Below are positions 52,865-63,896 of a stretch of 64,000 nt of DNA, piece after piece. Source of the DNA: Blastobasis lacticolella (Eukaryota; Arthropoda; Insecta; Lepidoptera; Blastobasidae); contig LR990064.1 in the NCBI GenBank assembly GCA_905147135.1, positions 13,906,001 through 13,970,000 on the forward strand, read 5' to 3'. The notes beneath the pieces were generated by a model. That model ran no database searches. It saw nothing but the letters and a program-made list of their open reading frames with translations, and was not told the origin of the DNA. Both the position numbers and the translations under genes were made by a program. Numbering within the stretch: the stretch's first letter is position 1; each line of letters opens with the position of its first letter.

Positions 52865-53117
52865 CATCATCTTGGCGTTTATGTCCCGGTTGTGCTCTCG
52901 CGCACGAGGGCCCGGGGTCCGCCTTGACCATGATCCAGGATTTGGCTGGTCAGGTAATTACAGTAAAGCAACTGCCATCTAATCTCTGCGCCCTGCATTC
53001 AATCGCCTGAATGTGCTGGTTTCATCACGATATCTTCCCTCACCGTAAGAGCATCGGTTAGTATTTAACTAATGTACATAACTCAAAAAAGAGTTGTTGG
53101 TGCATGGCCGCAGTGGT
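52865..53117 (-). mobile_element. SINE-2 copy
   Basis: CATCATCTTGGCGTTTATGT to CATGGCCGCAGTGG. The head beyond the B box is missing. Confidence 0.87.
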
Positions 53118-54042
53118 TGTTATTTAATATTGGTCTCTGTCTACAGAGGTGTGTCTGACGTTATGTCACGTACATGAAGCATTTATTTAATTTTTCACAC
53201 AGAAGATAAACGATCCATATGTATGCAACACAAAAAGGCTGGTCACGAGTCAAACAAAACTAGTCCAAGTGTGTCACGGGCCGGAGCTCGTATTTCACAG
53301 AAGTGCAGACCAAAGCTGGTTCCAGCTATACAGGCTGGTCAGATATCCGTGCGATGTGGCGCCGCAATGCACCCTGTACCGAAATATGGCCGAATCGTGA
53401 TCAATATTACGTAATGTAACGACCCAGATCAAACCGGTTTAGGGTTGGCACTTCAAGAAAAAATAACAAATGGAACTTACTAAGAAAGAAAGAGAGAAAG
53501 AAAACATTTATTGTACATTATCACCCCGACACGATAATAAGGTACAAAAATACCAAGAACTAATTACGTAAAAGAAGTACATAAAGAAGAAAAACTACTT
53601 TAGTGTTGTACTAAGATGTAAGATGAAAAGTTGACCTCTACGTGAAAGTCCTCCTGACCACAAGGCATGCAACTGCTTCGAATGATCGAGGTAAAAACAA
53701 TATTAACCGTGGTAACAATCCTAAGAATATGTGTAGTAAAAGTATTGTAAGTTTGTTTGTATGTTGCGTGCGGGTAATCTCCGAAACCACTGAATCGATT
53801 CTGAAAATTCTTTCACTAATAGAAAACCGCTTCATTCCCGGGTGCCATAGTGTACTTCAATCCCGGAAAATAATAGGATCTCCCGGGATAGTTCAATATA
53901 TACACTGATCCGAACTATGTAAATGTAACCATGATCCGATCTGACGCGAATCAATTGTAATACGATCATGTAAAATTTCGATCACGAGTTTGCCATGTCA
54001 AAGCCAAGTAATGGATTTTGTTCACACATTTGTGTGTGTGTG
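53118..54042. other. Mostly unassigned
   Basis: 53470-53600 looks like a LINE 3' end (AAAGAAAACATTTATTGTAC). 53690-53750 carries MITE-7-like CCGTGGTAACAATCCTAAGA and ATATGTGTAGTAAAAGT. No gene is recognised. Confidence 0.4.
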
Positions 54043-54290
54043 AGTCATAAAGTTAGTTGAATTCCAACCGATGTTCTTACAGTGAGGGAAAACATAGTGA
54101 TGAAACCTGCAAATTCAAGAAACTGAATTTGTAAACATGATCCAATAGGTCAGGTTCTCCTAGTAGGTCAGATGGCAGTAGCTCCACTGTAATTATTTGT
54201 TCGCCAAATCCTGGATCATGGTCAAGGCGGACCCCGGGCCCTAGTGCTCGAGAGTACAACCAGGACATTAACGCCAAGATGATGATGAGT
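54043..54290 (+). mobile_element. SINE-2, head missing
   Basis: GTTAGTTGAATTCCAACCGA to CATTAACGCCAAGATGATGATG. Ends on the RTE-type tail. Confidence 0.87.
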
Positions 54291-54399
54291 CATAAAAGTA
54301 AAAATGTGAGTACGTCACTCACGATCGGGCTCCGAGGGGTAAAATGGTCTATCCGCGATCGATTGGGGAACACGGCGATTTAGCAAAATAAGGCCCCTA

Positions 54400-54490
54400 G
54401 TCAGATTCTAATGTTAACAGAGTCACGGAGGTCATAAGGTAATCGCTTTACTGTAATTACGTGATATGCCATATCCTGGATCACCGTTAC
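54400..54490 (+). mobile_element. SINE-2 fragment
   Basis: GTTAACAGAGTCACGGAGGT to CCATATCCTGGATCACCGTT. Confidence 0.7.
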
Positions 54491-54511
54491 CTTTAACATT
54501 TTAACACCATA

Positions 54512-54692
54512 CTACCGTGGTGGTGTGGTGTCTTACAATCGTGGGTGTCGTACAAGGCAACTAATGTTTTCGAGACGAAAGATGGGCAGCAGAAATCTCC
54601 AACCCGCCTGCGAAGCGTCGGGATTATGGCAATAATCTCCCCTTTCATGGGCTCTAAGTCCAGCAGTGATTTGTTATGGGCTGTGATGATGA
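54512..54692 (+). mobile_element. SINE-3 with deletions
   Basis: GTGTGGTGTCTTACAATCGT to GTTATGGGCTGTGATGATGA, with ~70 bp missing in the middle. Confidence 0.75.
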
Positions 54693-54960
54693 CTACATAC
54701 CTACATTAAAAAAATAATGTAAAACCCACCTAGTGCCAACCCTGCGCGAAATGGACTGTAATATCAAGCCACTGCCCGCATCAGATAGTCAGCGACACAA
54801 CGAACGTACACAATATAAATGTTATTAATATATTAAAAATACATTGTCATGGAAAATACATCGGTAGAGGACGCGGAGCCGAAATTCCGGCGGTAAAATA
54901 ATAAACTCTGTAGCAAAAAAAAACTAGCACATGGGCAATTTCCATACAATCGGGACAATT

Positions 54961-55350
54961 TTTTTTTATTACTTTCTAGCCAGGCATTTGACCGCCACCT
55001 CACCTGGTGGTAAGTGACGATGCGGTCGATGATGGAGCATGCCTGTCTAGGAACAGCCTATTCACTCTAGCCTTGAAGGCATCCAGATTATATTGATCAG
55101 GGAACACACTCGCAGGCAACGCATTCCACTCCTTAGCCATACGCATTATAAAAGTCGAGCCAAAGCGGCTCGTGCAGATAGCTGGAAGATCCACGACATA
55201 AGGATAAAGCGCTCGCCCGGATCGCGTCTCCCGATGGCGGCGCGGGGCCGGCGGAATGAGGTCGTGCAACTGCTTCGCACACTCTCCGAAGTGCAACCTG
55301 TAAAAACCGACAAACGCGCAACCCTACGCCGATGCTCGAGGCTTGGGAGA
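54961..55350 (-). pseudogene. LINE-J2 C-terminal relic
   Basis: Minus-strand frame of ~98 codons: [27 protein letters not shown] in the form [20 protein letters not shown], then [20 protein letters not shown] and a stop. [14 protein letters not shown] lies just upstream in another frame. A-tail visible as T-run at 54960-54967. Confidence 0.87.
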
Positions 55351-55399
55351 CCTTGGATCTCGCTCTGGGAACTTTCTGGGTGCAATCTGATTACGCACA

Positions 55400-55570
55400 T
55401 CTAGAGCATGGATGGTTATGGTGCCACCGAGATGTTTAAATGTATCAACGCCTTTATAGCTGTCACTGCCTACTGCTAGGGATTCTCGCCTCGCATTTTT
55501 ATCCTCGATTGGCAGGAGATGGCGCAGGCCAAGACACACTTTGAGTCGCTGAGCCACTAAGTAACTGAGT
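55400..55570. pseudogene. Two small LINE fragments
   Basis: Minus strand 55400-55497 reads FKHLGGTITIHALDVRNQI, like the post-catalytic F.YLG..I block of RTE proteins. Plus strand 55497-55570 is a LINE-W tip (ILDWQEMAQAKTHFESLSH) with an internal deletion. Confidence 0.5.
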
Positions 55571-55835
55571 AAGAGCATGATTGTATGGAAAGGCGGCGTA
55601 AAAGAAGATGGGATCAAAATATCCAATCCAGCCATCCAGCGAGCCACATCGTGTCACGACTATGAAACCAATCCTCAGCATTGAGAGACCGATCGAGCAG
55701 TGTATGGATGGTCTAGAGTTTCCTAAGGCATCTAACTTATTGAAAAGGCCTTTTACGGGCATTTAAGACATAGCGGGAAAGATTGCCGCAGAATTTCGAT
55801 TCCACACAACCGGTGCATAAAATCGACTCATCAGC
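55571..55835. other. Unassigned spacer
   Basis: An 87-codon minus frame is present (55499-55762) but I do not recognise it. Confidence 0.35.
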
Positions 55836-55920
55836 ATTATCATCGTCATCATACGAGCGGTCAGTCCTGGCTTATTCTCCTCCATTTCGCCAAGTCTTGG
55901 CCATCCTCGCGTCGTAAGCC
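55836..55920 (-). pseudogene. RTE-2 C-terminal tip
   Basis: CATCGTCATCATACGAGCGG (tail and stop region) and GCCATCCTCGCGTCGTAAGC match 4629-4745. Confidence 0.7.
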
Positions 55921-55959
55921 ATCCACTGAAACTTTTATTTAATATCACTAAGGTAAAGC

Positions 55960-56153
55960 AACTTGGACACCTTCACAATATTAAAACTGAAGTAACTGAG
56001 GTGTATGAACTCGATTATTATATCGAAAGAATATATTTATTTCTGTTAAGTATTGAAGTGTTCTAAAATTTTCATATTATGTAAAAACGCTTATGGATTT
56101 CTGTGATGTCAAAATAAATCATGTCTATGTCTATGTCTATGTCTATGTCTATA
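55960..56153 (+). mobile_element. LINE 3' UTR with TCTATG tail
   Basis: Ends TGATGTCAAAATAAATCATG followed by five TCTATG units. No coding part is left. Confidence 0.55.
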
Positions 56154-56371
56154 AACCGTAGAGTTTTATTTACACTGTAGACTATAGAAGTTAAAATCTA
56201 ATGGAAGGACTAAAATAAATATTTATTTCAGCCTCTTTTAATTATACACTTCAACGTAAAATTAATAAAGTAATGAATTCGATTAAATCTGTACCGAGTG
56301 TACTTTCCGAGCCTTTTCACAAATACGCTCCTTTTCACGACTTAAATTAAACAACCCTGTACCTCCAATTC

Positions 56372-56491
56372 TACAGGGTGGCCATAATTCACTCGCCTAT
56401 AAAGGGTGCTCTGATTTGTGGCCCGTTTGAGGGCGTAAATCAAAGGAGCTGATGCGTAACCCACCTGAAACCATTTACAGGTCACCCTGTA
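56372..56491. mobile_element. 120-bp TA-flanked MITE
   Basis: TACAGGGTGGCC at the left and GGTCACCCTGTA at the right, flanked by TA. Mariner-like ends of the CAGGGTG type. Confidence 0.7.
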
Positions 56492-56701
56492 TATATATAT
56501 AGGGCTGTCGCGGGTTTTTTTCTTTGTTCAGGCTTCGGGTAAAATTGAGGGTACATTTTGATGAAACGTCGGGTGTTCGTTTAGGAAGTTCGGTTTTGTT
56601 CGGCATGTTGTTTGTTTACGGTGTTTTAGGGCTGTTTCTCTGTGTTTAGATAAAATTGTCTTCCGTTCCGAATGGAATACTTTTATCGGATCATGCGATT
56701 A

Positions 56702-56938
56702 GTACATTTGGCTGAATTCAGTCGCCTAAATTGAGATGCAAAAAGCTTGAGAGCAAATCAAAGTGGACATTTAAATTATGTTACGCTTCGCTCCGCAATA
56801 ACGTCATACAAAAATGGACCTTATTCTGTGAGCAATTCATTCCACATTGGTTTGCACTCACGGTAAGAGTCTAACTCTTGTCGATGGAGCAATCGCCAGT
56901 CTGAATTCAGGCGACTAAATTTAGTTAAATGTAATAAG
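56702..56938. mobile_element. MITE-3 copy
   Basis: GTACATTTGGCTGAATTCAG, AAGCTTGAGAGCAAATCAAA, and GCGACTAAATTTAGTTAAAT. Third copy of the family. Confidence 0.78.
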
Positions 56939-56949
56939 CGGATAATCAG

Positions 56950-57140
56950 ATAAAAGTTTGACGTGTATATCTGTAGCTTTGTATCTTTGGCATCATAGCT
57001 TCCAAATGGATAGACCGACTTGGATGCGTTTTTTTTTTACTTGAAAACCAATTTTATCAAGATAGTTAATAGCTTTGTTTCAGTAAATCGATTCTATAGT
57101 GTTGAAAATATTTCAATGTAAGGAAACTTGGTTTGGGTTA
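56950..57140. repeat. REP-O dispersed repeat
   Basis: TTTGACGTGTATATCTGTAG, GCTTCCAAATGGATAGACCG, and TAGCTTTGTTTCAGTAAATC. Confidence 0.5.
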
Positions 57141-57599
57141 TCCGACTTTTTCCGTCGGATAGGTTATTCCGGTAGGGATAAGGAGAGACCACATTGTTAG
57201 GCCAACATAGTGTTTGGAAGTATGAATCCATTGTTCTAACCAATATCAAATTCGAAAACCGAATCCCGACTTGAATAAAAAACGAAACGCACGCGAAGAC
57301 AATCCAATATAAACAGCCAGCGATAACACTGGCCGAATGAAAAAAAAACGTTTTTTTTTATTTACGACCAGCCAGGGTTCTAAAAACAGAAACATTGCTG
57401 TCGGAAAGACCGTTCGCGTATGTAATTCGACGCATTAAGCTCTTTCGTGTACAACTGTGCGCGAAAGCGTTATCGCTACAGTTACCGCCGGAGGTGCGAT
57501 GGTGCTGCCAATGCGTTTTTATCAGCGAATTTTATGTGACGGCCAGTGATGGGAGCGTTGGTAGAGCCGGTACTTGTTTTTTATTAAATAAAGGGGAAA
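57141..57599. other. Apparently unique sequence
   Basis: CG-richer than surroundings near 57400-57560. A 101-codon frame (57395-57700) has no family resemblance. Confidence 0.4.
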
Positions 57600-57795
57600 T
57601 GAAAGGCGTTGCACGTTTGACATGTGTATGTGTGAGTCTGTCAATGGTATTGAAGCTGTCCCACCACAGAACTGATTTCGATGCTTTTTTTTTCATTTGA
57701 AAGCCAGTTTAGTAAAGACTGTTTTTAGCTATGTTTTATTAAATTCGGTTCAGTAGTTCAGAAAAGATTTGATTACATGTATACTTCTCGGAGGA
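57600..57795. repeat. REP-O dispersed repeat
   Basis: CACGTTTGACATGTGTATGT, ACTGATTTCGATGCTTTTTT, TTCGGTTCAGTAGTTCAGAA. Confidence 0.55.
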
Positions 57796-58626
57796 GACTA
57801 CATTCCACCCGAGAAAGTATCGTCATCAGTAGTGGCGACTGTTCTACCGACAAGAGTATAATTATAAGTTGTTGGGATTTTTTGACATAATGTCGGTATT
57901 GTTATGTAGTCAGTTATTTGACTGTTAACAAAAAACCGTCATCTTTTTGGAAATTGTATGTCGCAATATCATGTTGCAGTCAATTATATTCTGGACGAGG
58001 TTCAAGACTAACTGTGAAGTTTAGTGGCTGTTTATGATAATTATACCTACATTAAAAAGTTGTCCGAAGTAATAAAATGCAAATTCGTACCAATTCTTTC
58101 AGCAATATGAATCTACACTAGTCCTGAATGACAAAATACATAGTCTTGCGCTTTTGTCCTTCCTTTTTTTCTCCACAACACCAATAAAATTCTCCATGAT
58201 AAGTATAATTTGAACCTAAAAAAATTTCATCAAATAGACTCGGTCTTAATAATAAATCTGTTTAAATCCCATCACGTCACTAAGACTCGTGACATCAATT
58301 TAATTTCACGTAGGCAACATTCGAAATGAATACGCTATTGTTCTCGACTGTACTTGCGAAAGCACAAATTGTCAACCTTACGACTCGGTAATAAAGTTCT
58401 AAATGGCGTGTAATAACATTCAAATACAAAATGAATTTATTTTTATTGTCTTTTTTATATTAAGAGCTACATAACATGTTCATTTCGTATCATCATATTG
58501 AAATATTCTATTACACTAATAATGTAATAATATATTAAAATTTAGAAATAAAATGTATTTGTACCTAAAAAAAGAAAATGCCATTCACGATATAGGTACT
58601 TAGTCGTATGTATTTGTGAGATACGC
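57796..58626. other. AT-rich spacer
   Basis: No gene or repeat is recognised. Confidence 0.45.
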
Positions 58627-58852
58627 AGAGCATCGGCAGCCTAGTGGTTAAGTGGCCTACTCGTAACCAAAAGGGCCCGGGTTCGAATTTCACTGCCGCC
58701 AAGTAACCGATGCTCTTACGGTGAGTGCAAACATCATGATGAAACCTACACATTCAGGCGACTGAATGTGTAACCGTGATCAAATCTGGCCAGGTTCGCC
58801 TGTTAACAGGATCATGGAGGACAGGCGGCAGTCGCTTCACTGTAATTTACTT
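58627..58852 (+). mobile_element. SINE-2 with internal deletion
   Basis: Head AGAGCATCGGCAGCCTAGTG, B box GGTTCGAATTT, a ~50-bp deletion, then CGATGCTCTTACGGTGAGTG to CGCTTCACTGTAATTTA. Confidence 0.87.
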
Positions 58853-59580
58853 CACTGAAAGTTTGACACGTTTCTGCTATTCTTAATTTAACCAATGGGT
58901 TTCTACTGATATTTCATTGAACTGCCATTGGACTATTTCCCAGGTGATTATAACTTGATTATTTACTGAAACGGCAGGTTTTGTTCACAAGTTACAGTAA
59001 ATTTTAGAACTTCACACCAATAGCTATTTAACTTAGCAAATCATGAGTTTACCATTTACCATTACCACGCTATTGATAAAAGTTTTTGCAGAATAGGTAC
59101 CCAATTCATCTTAATCTTGATGGAGTCGCCACTGAGTCTCAATTGAACATCAAGAGCATGTGAGTTAAGTACAATTAGCAGACTTGGGCCCCAGGTCAAG
59201 AGTTATTAAATAATTAAATTTTATATTAGAAATATTAAAGAAAAACACTCACTCAGACATGGACCCCTAGAAAAATACTTATTATGTTTCTACAGTGAGA
59301 TCTCGGTCAAATGCCTGAAAAGTACGAGTACAACTTAACAACCGCGAAACCTATCACTTATGAGCATTGATTCAAACACCCGCATTGTCGTACAACTCTT
59401 GTCAAAAGCGTTATGCGTTCTCCCAGTGTCTGATAAGTGAACCCGCTGCGTTCAATACGATTCTACGATTTATCAATTTCATTCATCGTAACGGACGCAT
59501 AGTGTCCATCGCCACTCAAGTAATATCAGTTGGAACCCTGTGTATTCGCGCTCTGTGGGAACTCAGTACGTTTCTAAATA
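58853..59580. other. Apparently unique sequence
   Basis: No gene or repeat is recognised. Confidence 0.45.
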
Positions 59581-60122
59581 TAATAATCATCTTGGCGTTA
59601 ATATCCCGGCTGTTCTCTCGCGTACGAAGCCCTGGGGTACGCCTTGACCATGATCCTTGATTTGGCAGATGAAATAAAATGAAATATATTTATTGATTAA
59701 CAAGGACACCACATTACAACAGTCACATAATATAAAATAAACAATAATCATACAAATTATAAAATTAATATATCGATTCGGAATTGCTGTGCTGGGGCAC
59801 ACCTTGTCAACAAAAGGACCTCACTCAGCATGAGCCACGGCCGGAGCCGAGGCGCCGATCTTCCGCGAGTCCCGCAGAATGAGGTCTAGAACGTTGCGGT
59901 CTAAAATATGAATACAAAACAAAACAAATATACTACACAAATCTACCGTCTATACCTGTAAATTACATATATATTATACCTACAGCTTGTTACATAAATA
60001 TTTTATAAAATAAACATATTGTGTGTACAAAACATACTGCGTGATGCAGATCAGGTAATTACAGTGGAGCAACTGCCATCTGACCTCCGTGACCCTGCTA
60101 CCAGGGCAACCAGACCAGATTG
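59581..60122 (-). mobile_element. SINE-2 split by a 375-bp insert
   Basis: SINE pieces 59581-59670 (AATCATCTTGGCGTTAATAT ... TGATTTGGCAGAT) and 60046-60122 (GCAGATCAGGTAATTACAGT ...). The head half is missing. Confidence 0.87.
59671..60045 (-). mobile_element. Unidentified insert with 6-bp target duplication
   Basis: GCAGAT at 59665-59670 and 60046-60051. The minus strand ends GTTAATCAATAAATATATTT, so it has AATAAA near its 3' end, as a retroposed RNA would. A GC-rich part (about 59800-59900) could hold the end of a reading frame, DLILRDSRKIGASAPAVAHA then a stop, but no family is recognised. Confidence 0.65.
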
Positions 60123-60424
60123 GTTCATCTCAGTAAGTTTTTAATACGGGTGAGAATTTCCGTCACACAAACTTTATAGAGCTAATTCAGACACCGTTTT
60201 TGCTAGCAAAGAACTTTGACGGAATGTCCTTAATAGTCTTTTTTACAATGTGAAAGAAGTAAAGTGGAATAATAGCTTCGTCGTCGGAGATTTAGCAAAG
60301 ATTTGAGAATTAAGAACTGGTTTTGCGGTCATTTAGTTAGAATGAGGGTATAACAGCTGATTGTATGAAAAGGACCTTTTGTTTCAAGTGTCGCTTCAGT
60401 CCTTTTGTATAAATGAAGGAGGGT

Positions 60425-60671
60425 ATTTTCAGAAATGAGGAGATCAGTCACCGACATAGATTGCCAGGCTTAAGTGGCAGGGCACATAGCTCGAAGAACA
60501 GATAGCCGATGGGGCAGTAAAGTTCTCGAGTGGCGACCACGTACCGGAAGACGCAGCGTGGGTAGGTCCCACAAGGTAGACCGACGACCTGGTAAAGGTC
60601 GCAGGTACTAGCTGGATACGGAAGGCACAGGAGCGGCTTTTGTGGAGATATCTGGGGGAGGTATACGCCTC
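60425..60671 (+). pseudogene. RTE-1 C-terminal relic
   Basis: AGAAATGAGGAGATC..CACCGACATAG through CGACCACGTACCGGAAGACG to TCTGGGGGAGG, matching 1263-1530 with several small deletions that break the frame. Confidence 0.82.
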
Positions 60672-60714
60672 CCTGACTTCCTTTTCTGACTTTAAGAACA
60701 GCAGATCACAATCG

Positions 60715-61090
60715 CGTTGATGCCTTCGAAATGTGGTGTTGGAGAAGGATGCTGCGAATTCCATGGACGGCACATCGGACCAACGCGTCTATTCTAAAGC
60801 AGCTAAACGTAAAGGATAAGCTTTCTACCATCTGCCTTAGAAGAGTTCTGGCATATTTCGGTCATATTACCAGAAAGGACGGGGAGAACCTTGAAAGACT
60901 GATGATCACTGGAAAAGTAAATGGTAAAAAACCTAGAGGTTGTATTCCAATGCGTTGGTCCGATCAGATCCGCACCACGTTACATACTACATTCGACGAG
61001 GCTCTGCACTGTGCTGAGGACAGGGGAAGATGGTGTGCCTTTGTCCGTGACAGGATTGTGGGGGAGAGAGGTCACGACCCTCAGATATGA
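60715..61090 (+). pseudogene. RTE-3 LINE C-terminal relic
   Basis: A continuous ~124-codon frame ending at 61088-61090. It reads VDAFEMWCWRRMLRIPWTAH, then LSTICLRRVLAYFGHITRKD, PRGCIPMRWSDQIRT, and a terminal GHDPQI. FEMWCWRRML and FGH..R are hallmark blocks of this third RTE-type C-terminus. The frame is intact over its length. Catalytic parts are missing. A GATGATGAT run at about 61124-61132 may be its tail, 35 bp beyond the stop. The head-to-tail contact with RTE-1 suggests independent insertions in the same orientation. Confidence 0.87.
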
Positions 61091-61421
61091 GGACTATGAA
61101 CGGAAGAGAGAGAAGAGCCTCCCTGATGATGATTCTCTACCAGATTTACCAGAGATTCGTGACCAAAGATCACTCTCACCCATGCCCATTTTCATTTTAG
61201 TTTTATTTGAGTTTGAGAACAGGGTTGTAGTCTGATACTTAATAAGTAATTAGCTACCCATACTATAATAATTAACCAAATATGAAAATAACTACAACTA
61301 AACTAAAAAAAAAACAATTCACACAGCGCCATCTAGCCCCAAAGTAAGCAAAACTTGTGTCATGGGTGCCAAATAAATTATAAATTACTTATAAATATTT
61401 AAGAACATACTTATTAGACAT

Positions 61422-62193
61422 CCTATTACCGTGCCATCAGCGTCAACGAATTACTGCAATCAATCTTTTGCAGCTGCAAGAGCTGAATAACGCTTCAACC
61501 GAGCAATATCTCGACATATTTAATGAGCAGTTTTCCAATAGGTATCTAAAGCATTGCTAACCACTCACTAGATGGCGCCCCGACAATTTTGGTAATTGAT
61601 AATCGCTTGAAATAGGTTCTTAGCAAACAGGATATAAACACGTACGTTTAGTACGTTGTATTGGATAATATGGTATTTGTCAAAAGTTTTCAACCATTTT
61701 AGAGGTTGTAATAATAATGGAACATAGTGCCAACTTCTATAAATATTTCTTTTTACACTTCGTTCCTACCTTTTACAGTTATGTTTATATTAATAAACAT
61801 TTTATTTTTAAGTTTAGTATTAGTTGGCTGCATAATATCACTGCCACCATAATACTGATTATAAAAAGATTACCAAAATTGTAGGAGCGCCATCTGTTGA
61901 TGCTTTTTGAAACCAACTATAAATACCTACTGGAAAACTCCTCATTGAAACGTAAGTGCGGTAAAGCGTAGAATGGTCAGCAACTGGCTAACTGCATCGA
62001 CTTAGGTCAGGGTCAGCAATCACATTTGGTTTCATGATGACGATGATGGTTGGTTTGATTGCATGTTTTGCTCGTAACAAATTGTTTAATTCAGATTTGA
62101 AATTTGGAAACCTATAATTGGCTCTCTGTAAGTCTGTAGTTATGGCTATAGCTATTATTATGTAATATGCTGTTGGTTTTCCAAATAAATAAA
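61422..62193 (+). mobile_element. LINE-like 3' end inside SINE-1, itself holding MITE-1
   Basis: Pieces 61422-61521 and 61947-62193. The right end reads TTGGTTTTCCAAATAAATAAATG, an AATAAA-bearing tail. No family is recognised. The MITE-1 lies within. Confidence 0.55.
61522..61946. mobile_element. MITE-1, complete
   Basis: 425 bp. AATGAGCAGTTTTCCAATAG at the left and the complement of TACTGGAAAACTCCTCATT at the right give ~24-bp inverted ends with two mismatches. Best preserved copy. Confidence 0.93.
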
Positions 62194-62320
62194 TGTAACG
62201 CCCAGAGCCGTAACAGAAATTATAATTCATAATTTAAATTTCTGCCCGGCCGGCAATCGAACCCGGAACTTCTGAGTGGCTGACCGGAGTGTTAACCAAC
62301 TGAACTGCATCAGGTCGTTA

Positions 62321-63430
62321 ATTTTAAACCTAATCATAATCTCTTTCCGTTTATACATCGGTAGGTATATACCTACATTTTTAACTGACATGCAGACACA
62401 ACCGTGACAGACGCGTTGCAGACATGTTGATGATTTATGTCTGACATAAAACTAGAACTTAACTAAAACTATTTTTCAAAAAAATTTAAGTACTAATAAA
62501 AAAATTGTCCCAGTTCCACCTACACATCAGGCTTGACAATAAATTAAACCATCCGAAGACATTAAAAATATTTAAATCCTATAGGCCCTAATAGCCCCAG
62601 AGCTAGTTACACGCTTTTAATAAACCGCTGACCGCAAATCAAACAGCTTGGGAACCGAAACCGCATTTACAATTAACGGTACGCAACTACACAGTTTGCT
62701 CTTAGTGATGTGCTAATATCGATATTAGGTCGTCATTGAGAGTGTATTTCGAAGGGAAATAAATGGTATATTTATCAAAAATATGGCTGTGATGTAAATT
62801 ATAGCTTATAATATTATTTCATTTGTTTGGGAAAAGATGAAATAATCATAATTTATTAAAAAAATAGGTAACAGAGCCATTAATAGGTGCTTGCATAAGA
62901 AAAAATATTTTATCATAAATATTAAATTTCCATTATTAATTTCCATACTTTGCCTCTAAAATGCTCCTTTGCCTACCGTATAATCTTAAAAAAATAAATT
63001 AAAAGCGCACCCAAAACTATCGACATCCAGAATCGACTCTGCCCATCACTATTTCCACACAAAACATTCGCCAGCGCGAAATTAAGCTATATATAATTCA
63101 ATCCTTAATTAAAACGGGGCAAGTCGCCCAAAAATTGTTGATTGCCGTTTGTAAGTCGCAATTCCGCTTTAATTGTTTACGTTTCCTGTTTATTTCTGTT
63201 CGATTCACAACACTATTGTGACGTCATCAACATCATGCTACACTACATTCCATATCAAAAATTTGAGAAGCCTCAATATTAATTTCCCCCCTAGTATTAT
63301 CCATCCCGTTGTGAGTCCCTACAGCGTGGACTCGACCTGGCTTGGCCGACATAGAAGTATCTGAACAGACTCCGTAACCAAGTCGGCCGAAGCAAGTAAA
63401 ACATGTGTCGGTGGGGCTACGACTCGGAAA
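62321..63430. other. Apparently unique sequence
   Basis: ~1.1 kb with no recognised repeats. Words such as AATTAAAACGGGGCAAGTCG recall unique intergenic or intronic DNA. Frames of 63-81 codons near 63173-63478 have no family resemblance. Confidence 0.45.
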
Positions 63431-63896
63431 TGGTGGTGGCAGAGACGCGCCGTACGAATTGTCGATGATCCCATACAAACAAGCAAGTTAGAACCACTGG
63501 CTAACCGAAGGGACTTTGGCTCCCTGTGTGTGTTCTATCGGCTGTACAATGGGGAGTGTTCCGAGGAACTTTTCGATCTGGTGCCCACGGCACAATTCGG
63601 TCATCGCACCACCCGCCGTGGGCTGGGTACTCATCCCCACTATGTAGACCCTCTGTTGGTTACCACGCGAAGGTTCGAAAGAACGTTTCTCGCTCGTACG
63701 ATTCGGATGTGGAATGAGCTCCCAGCCACAGTGTTTCCTTTGGACTAAGACATGGGATCGTTCAAGAGGTGTATTAGAGGTCTCTTTAGAGGCATTGGTG
63801 ACTTCCCTGGTGTTGCTGATGTCCATAGGCGGCGGTGACTACTTTACATCAGGTGGCCCGCTTGCCTGTTTGTCTGCCGTGTAACATAAAAAAAAA
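63431..63896 (+). pseudogene. LINE-J1 C-terminus and 3' end, longest copy
   Basis: In one frame from about 63431 to the stop at 63746-63748: QRRAVRIVDDPIQTSKLEPL, SLCVFYRLYNGECSEELFDL, RTTRRGLGTHPHYVDPLLVT, RFERTFLARTIRMWNELPAT, VFPLD. The stop (TAA) falls where sister copies have Tyr (YDMGSF), so it is a nonsense mutation. The family frame then continues DMGSFKRCIRGLFRG. The 3' end CATCAGGTGGCCCGCTTGCC is followed by ACATAAAAAAAAA (63884-63896). The catalytic domain is missing. Confidence 0.88.

Larger units (their letters stand above)
61311..62320 (-). mobile_element. SINE-1 opened by a 772-bp composite insert
   Basis: Tail and body at 61311-61421 (TTCACACAGCGCCATCTAGC ... ACATACTTATTAGACAT). 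Centre and head at 62194-62320 (AACGCCCAGAGCCGTAACAG ... TGCATCAGGTCGTT). The pieces are consecutive in the consensus. Confidence 0.8.

Noticed and set aside
57395..57700. A 101-codon frame in a CG-richer stretch, as a possible host exon.
   Set aside because: No recognisable domain or splice pattern, and its second half enters a REP-O repeat.
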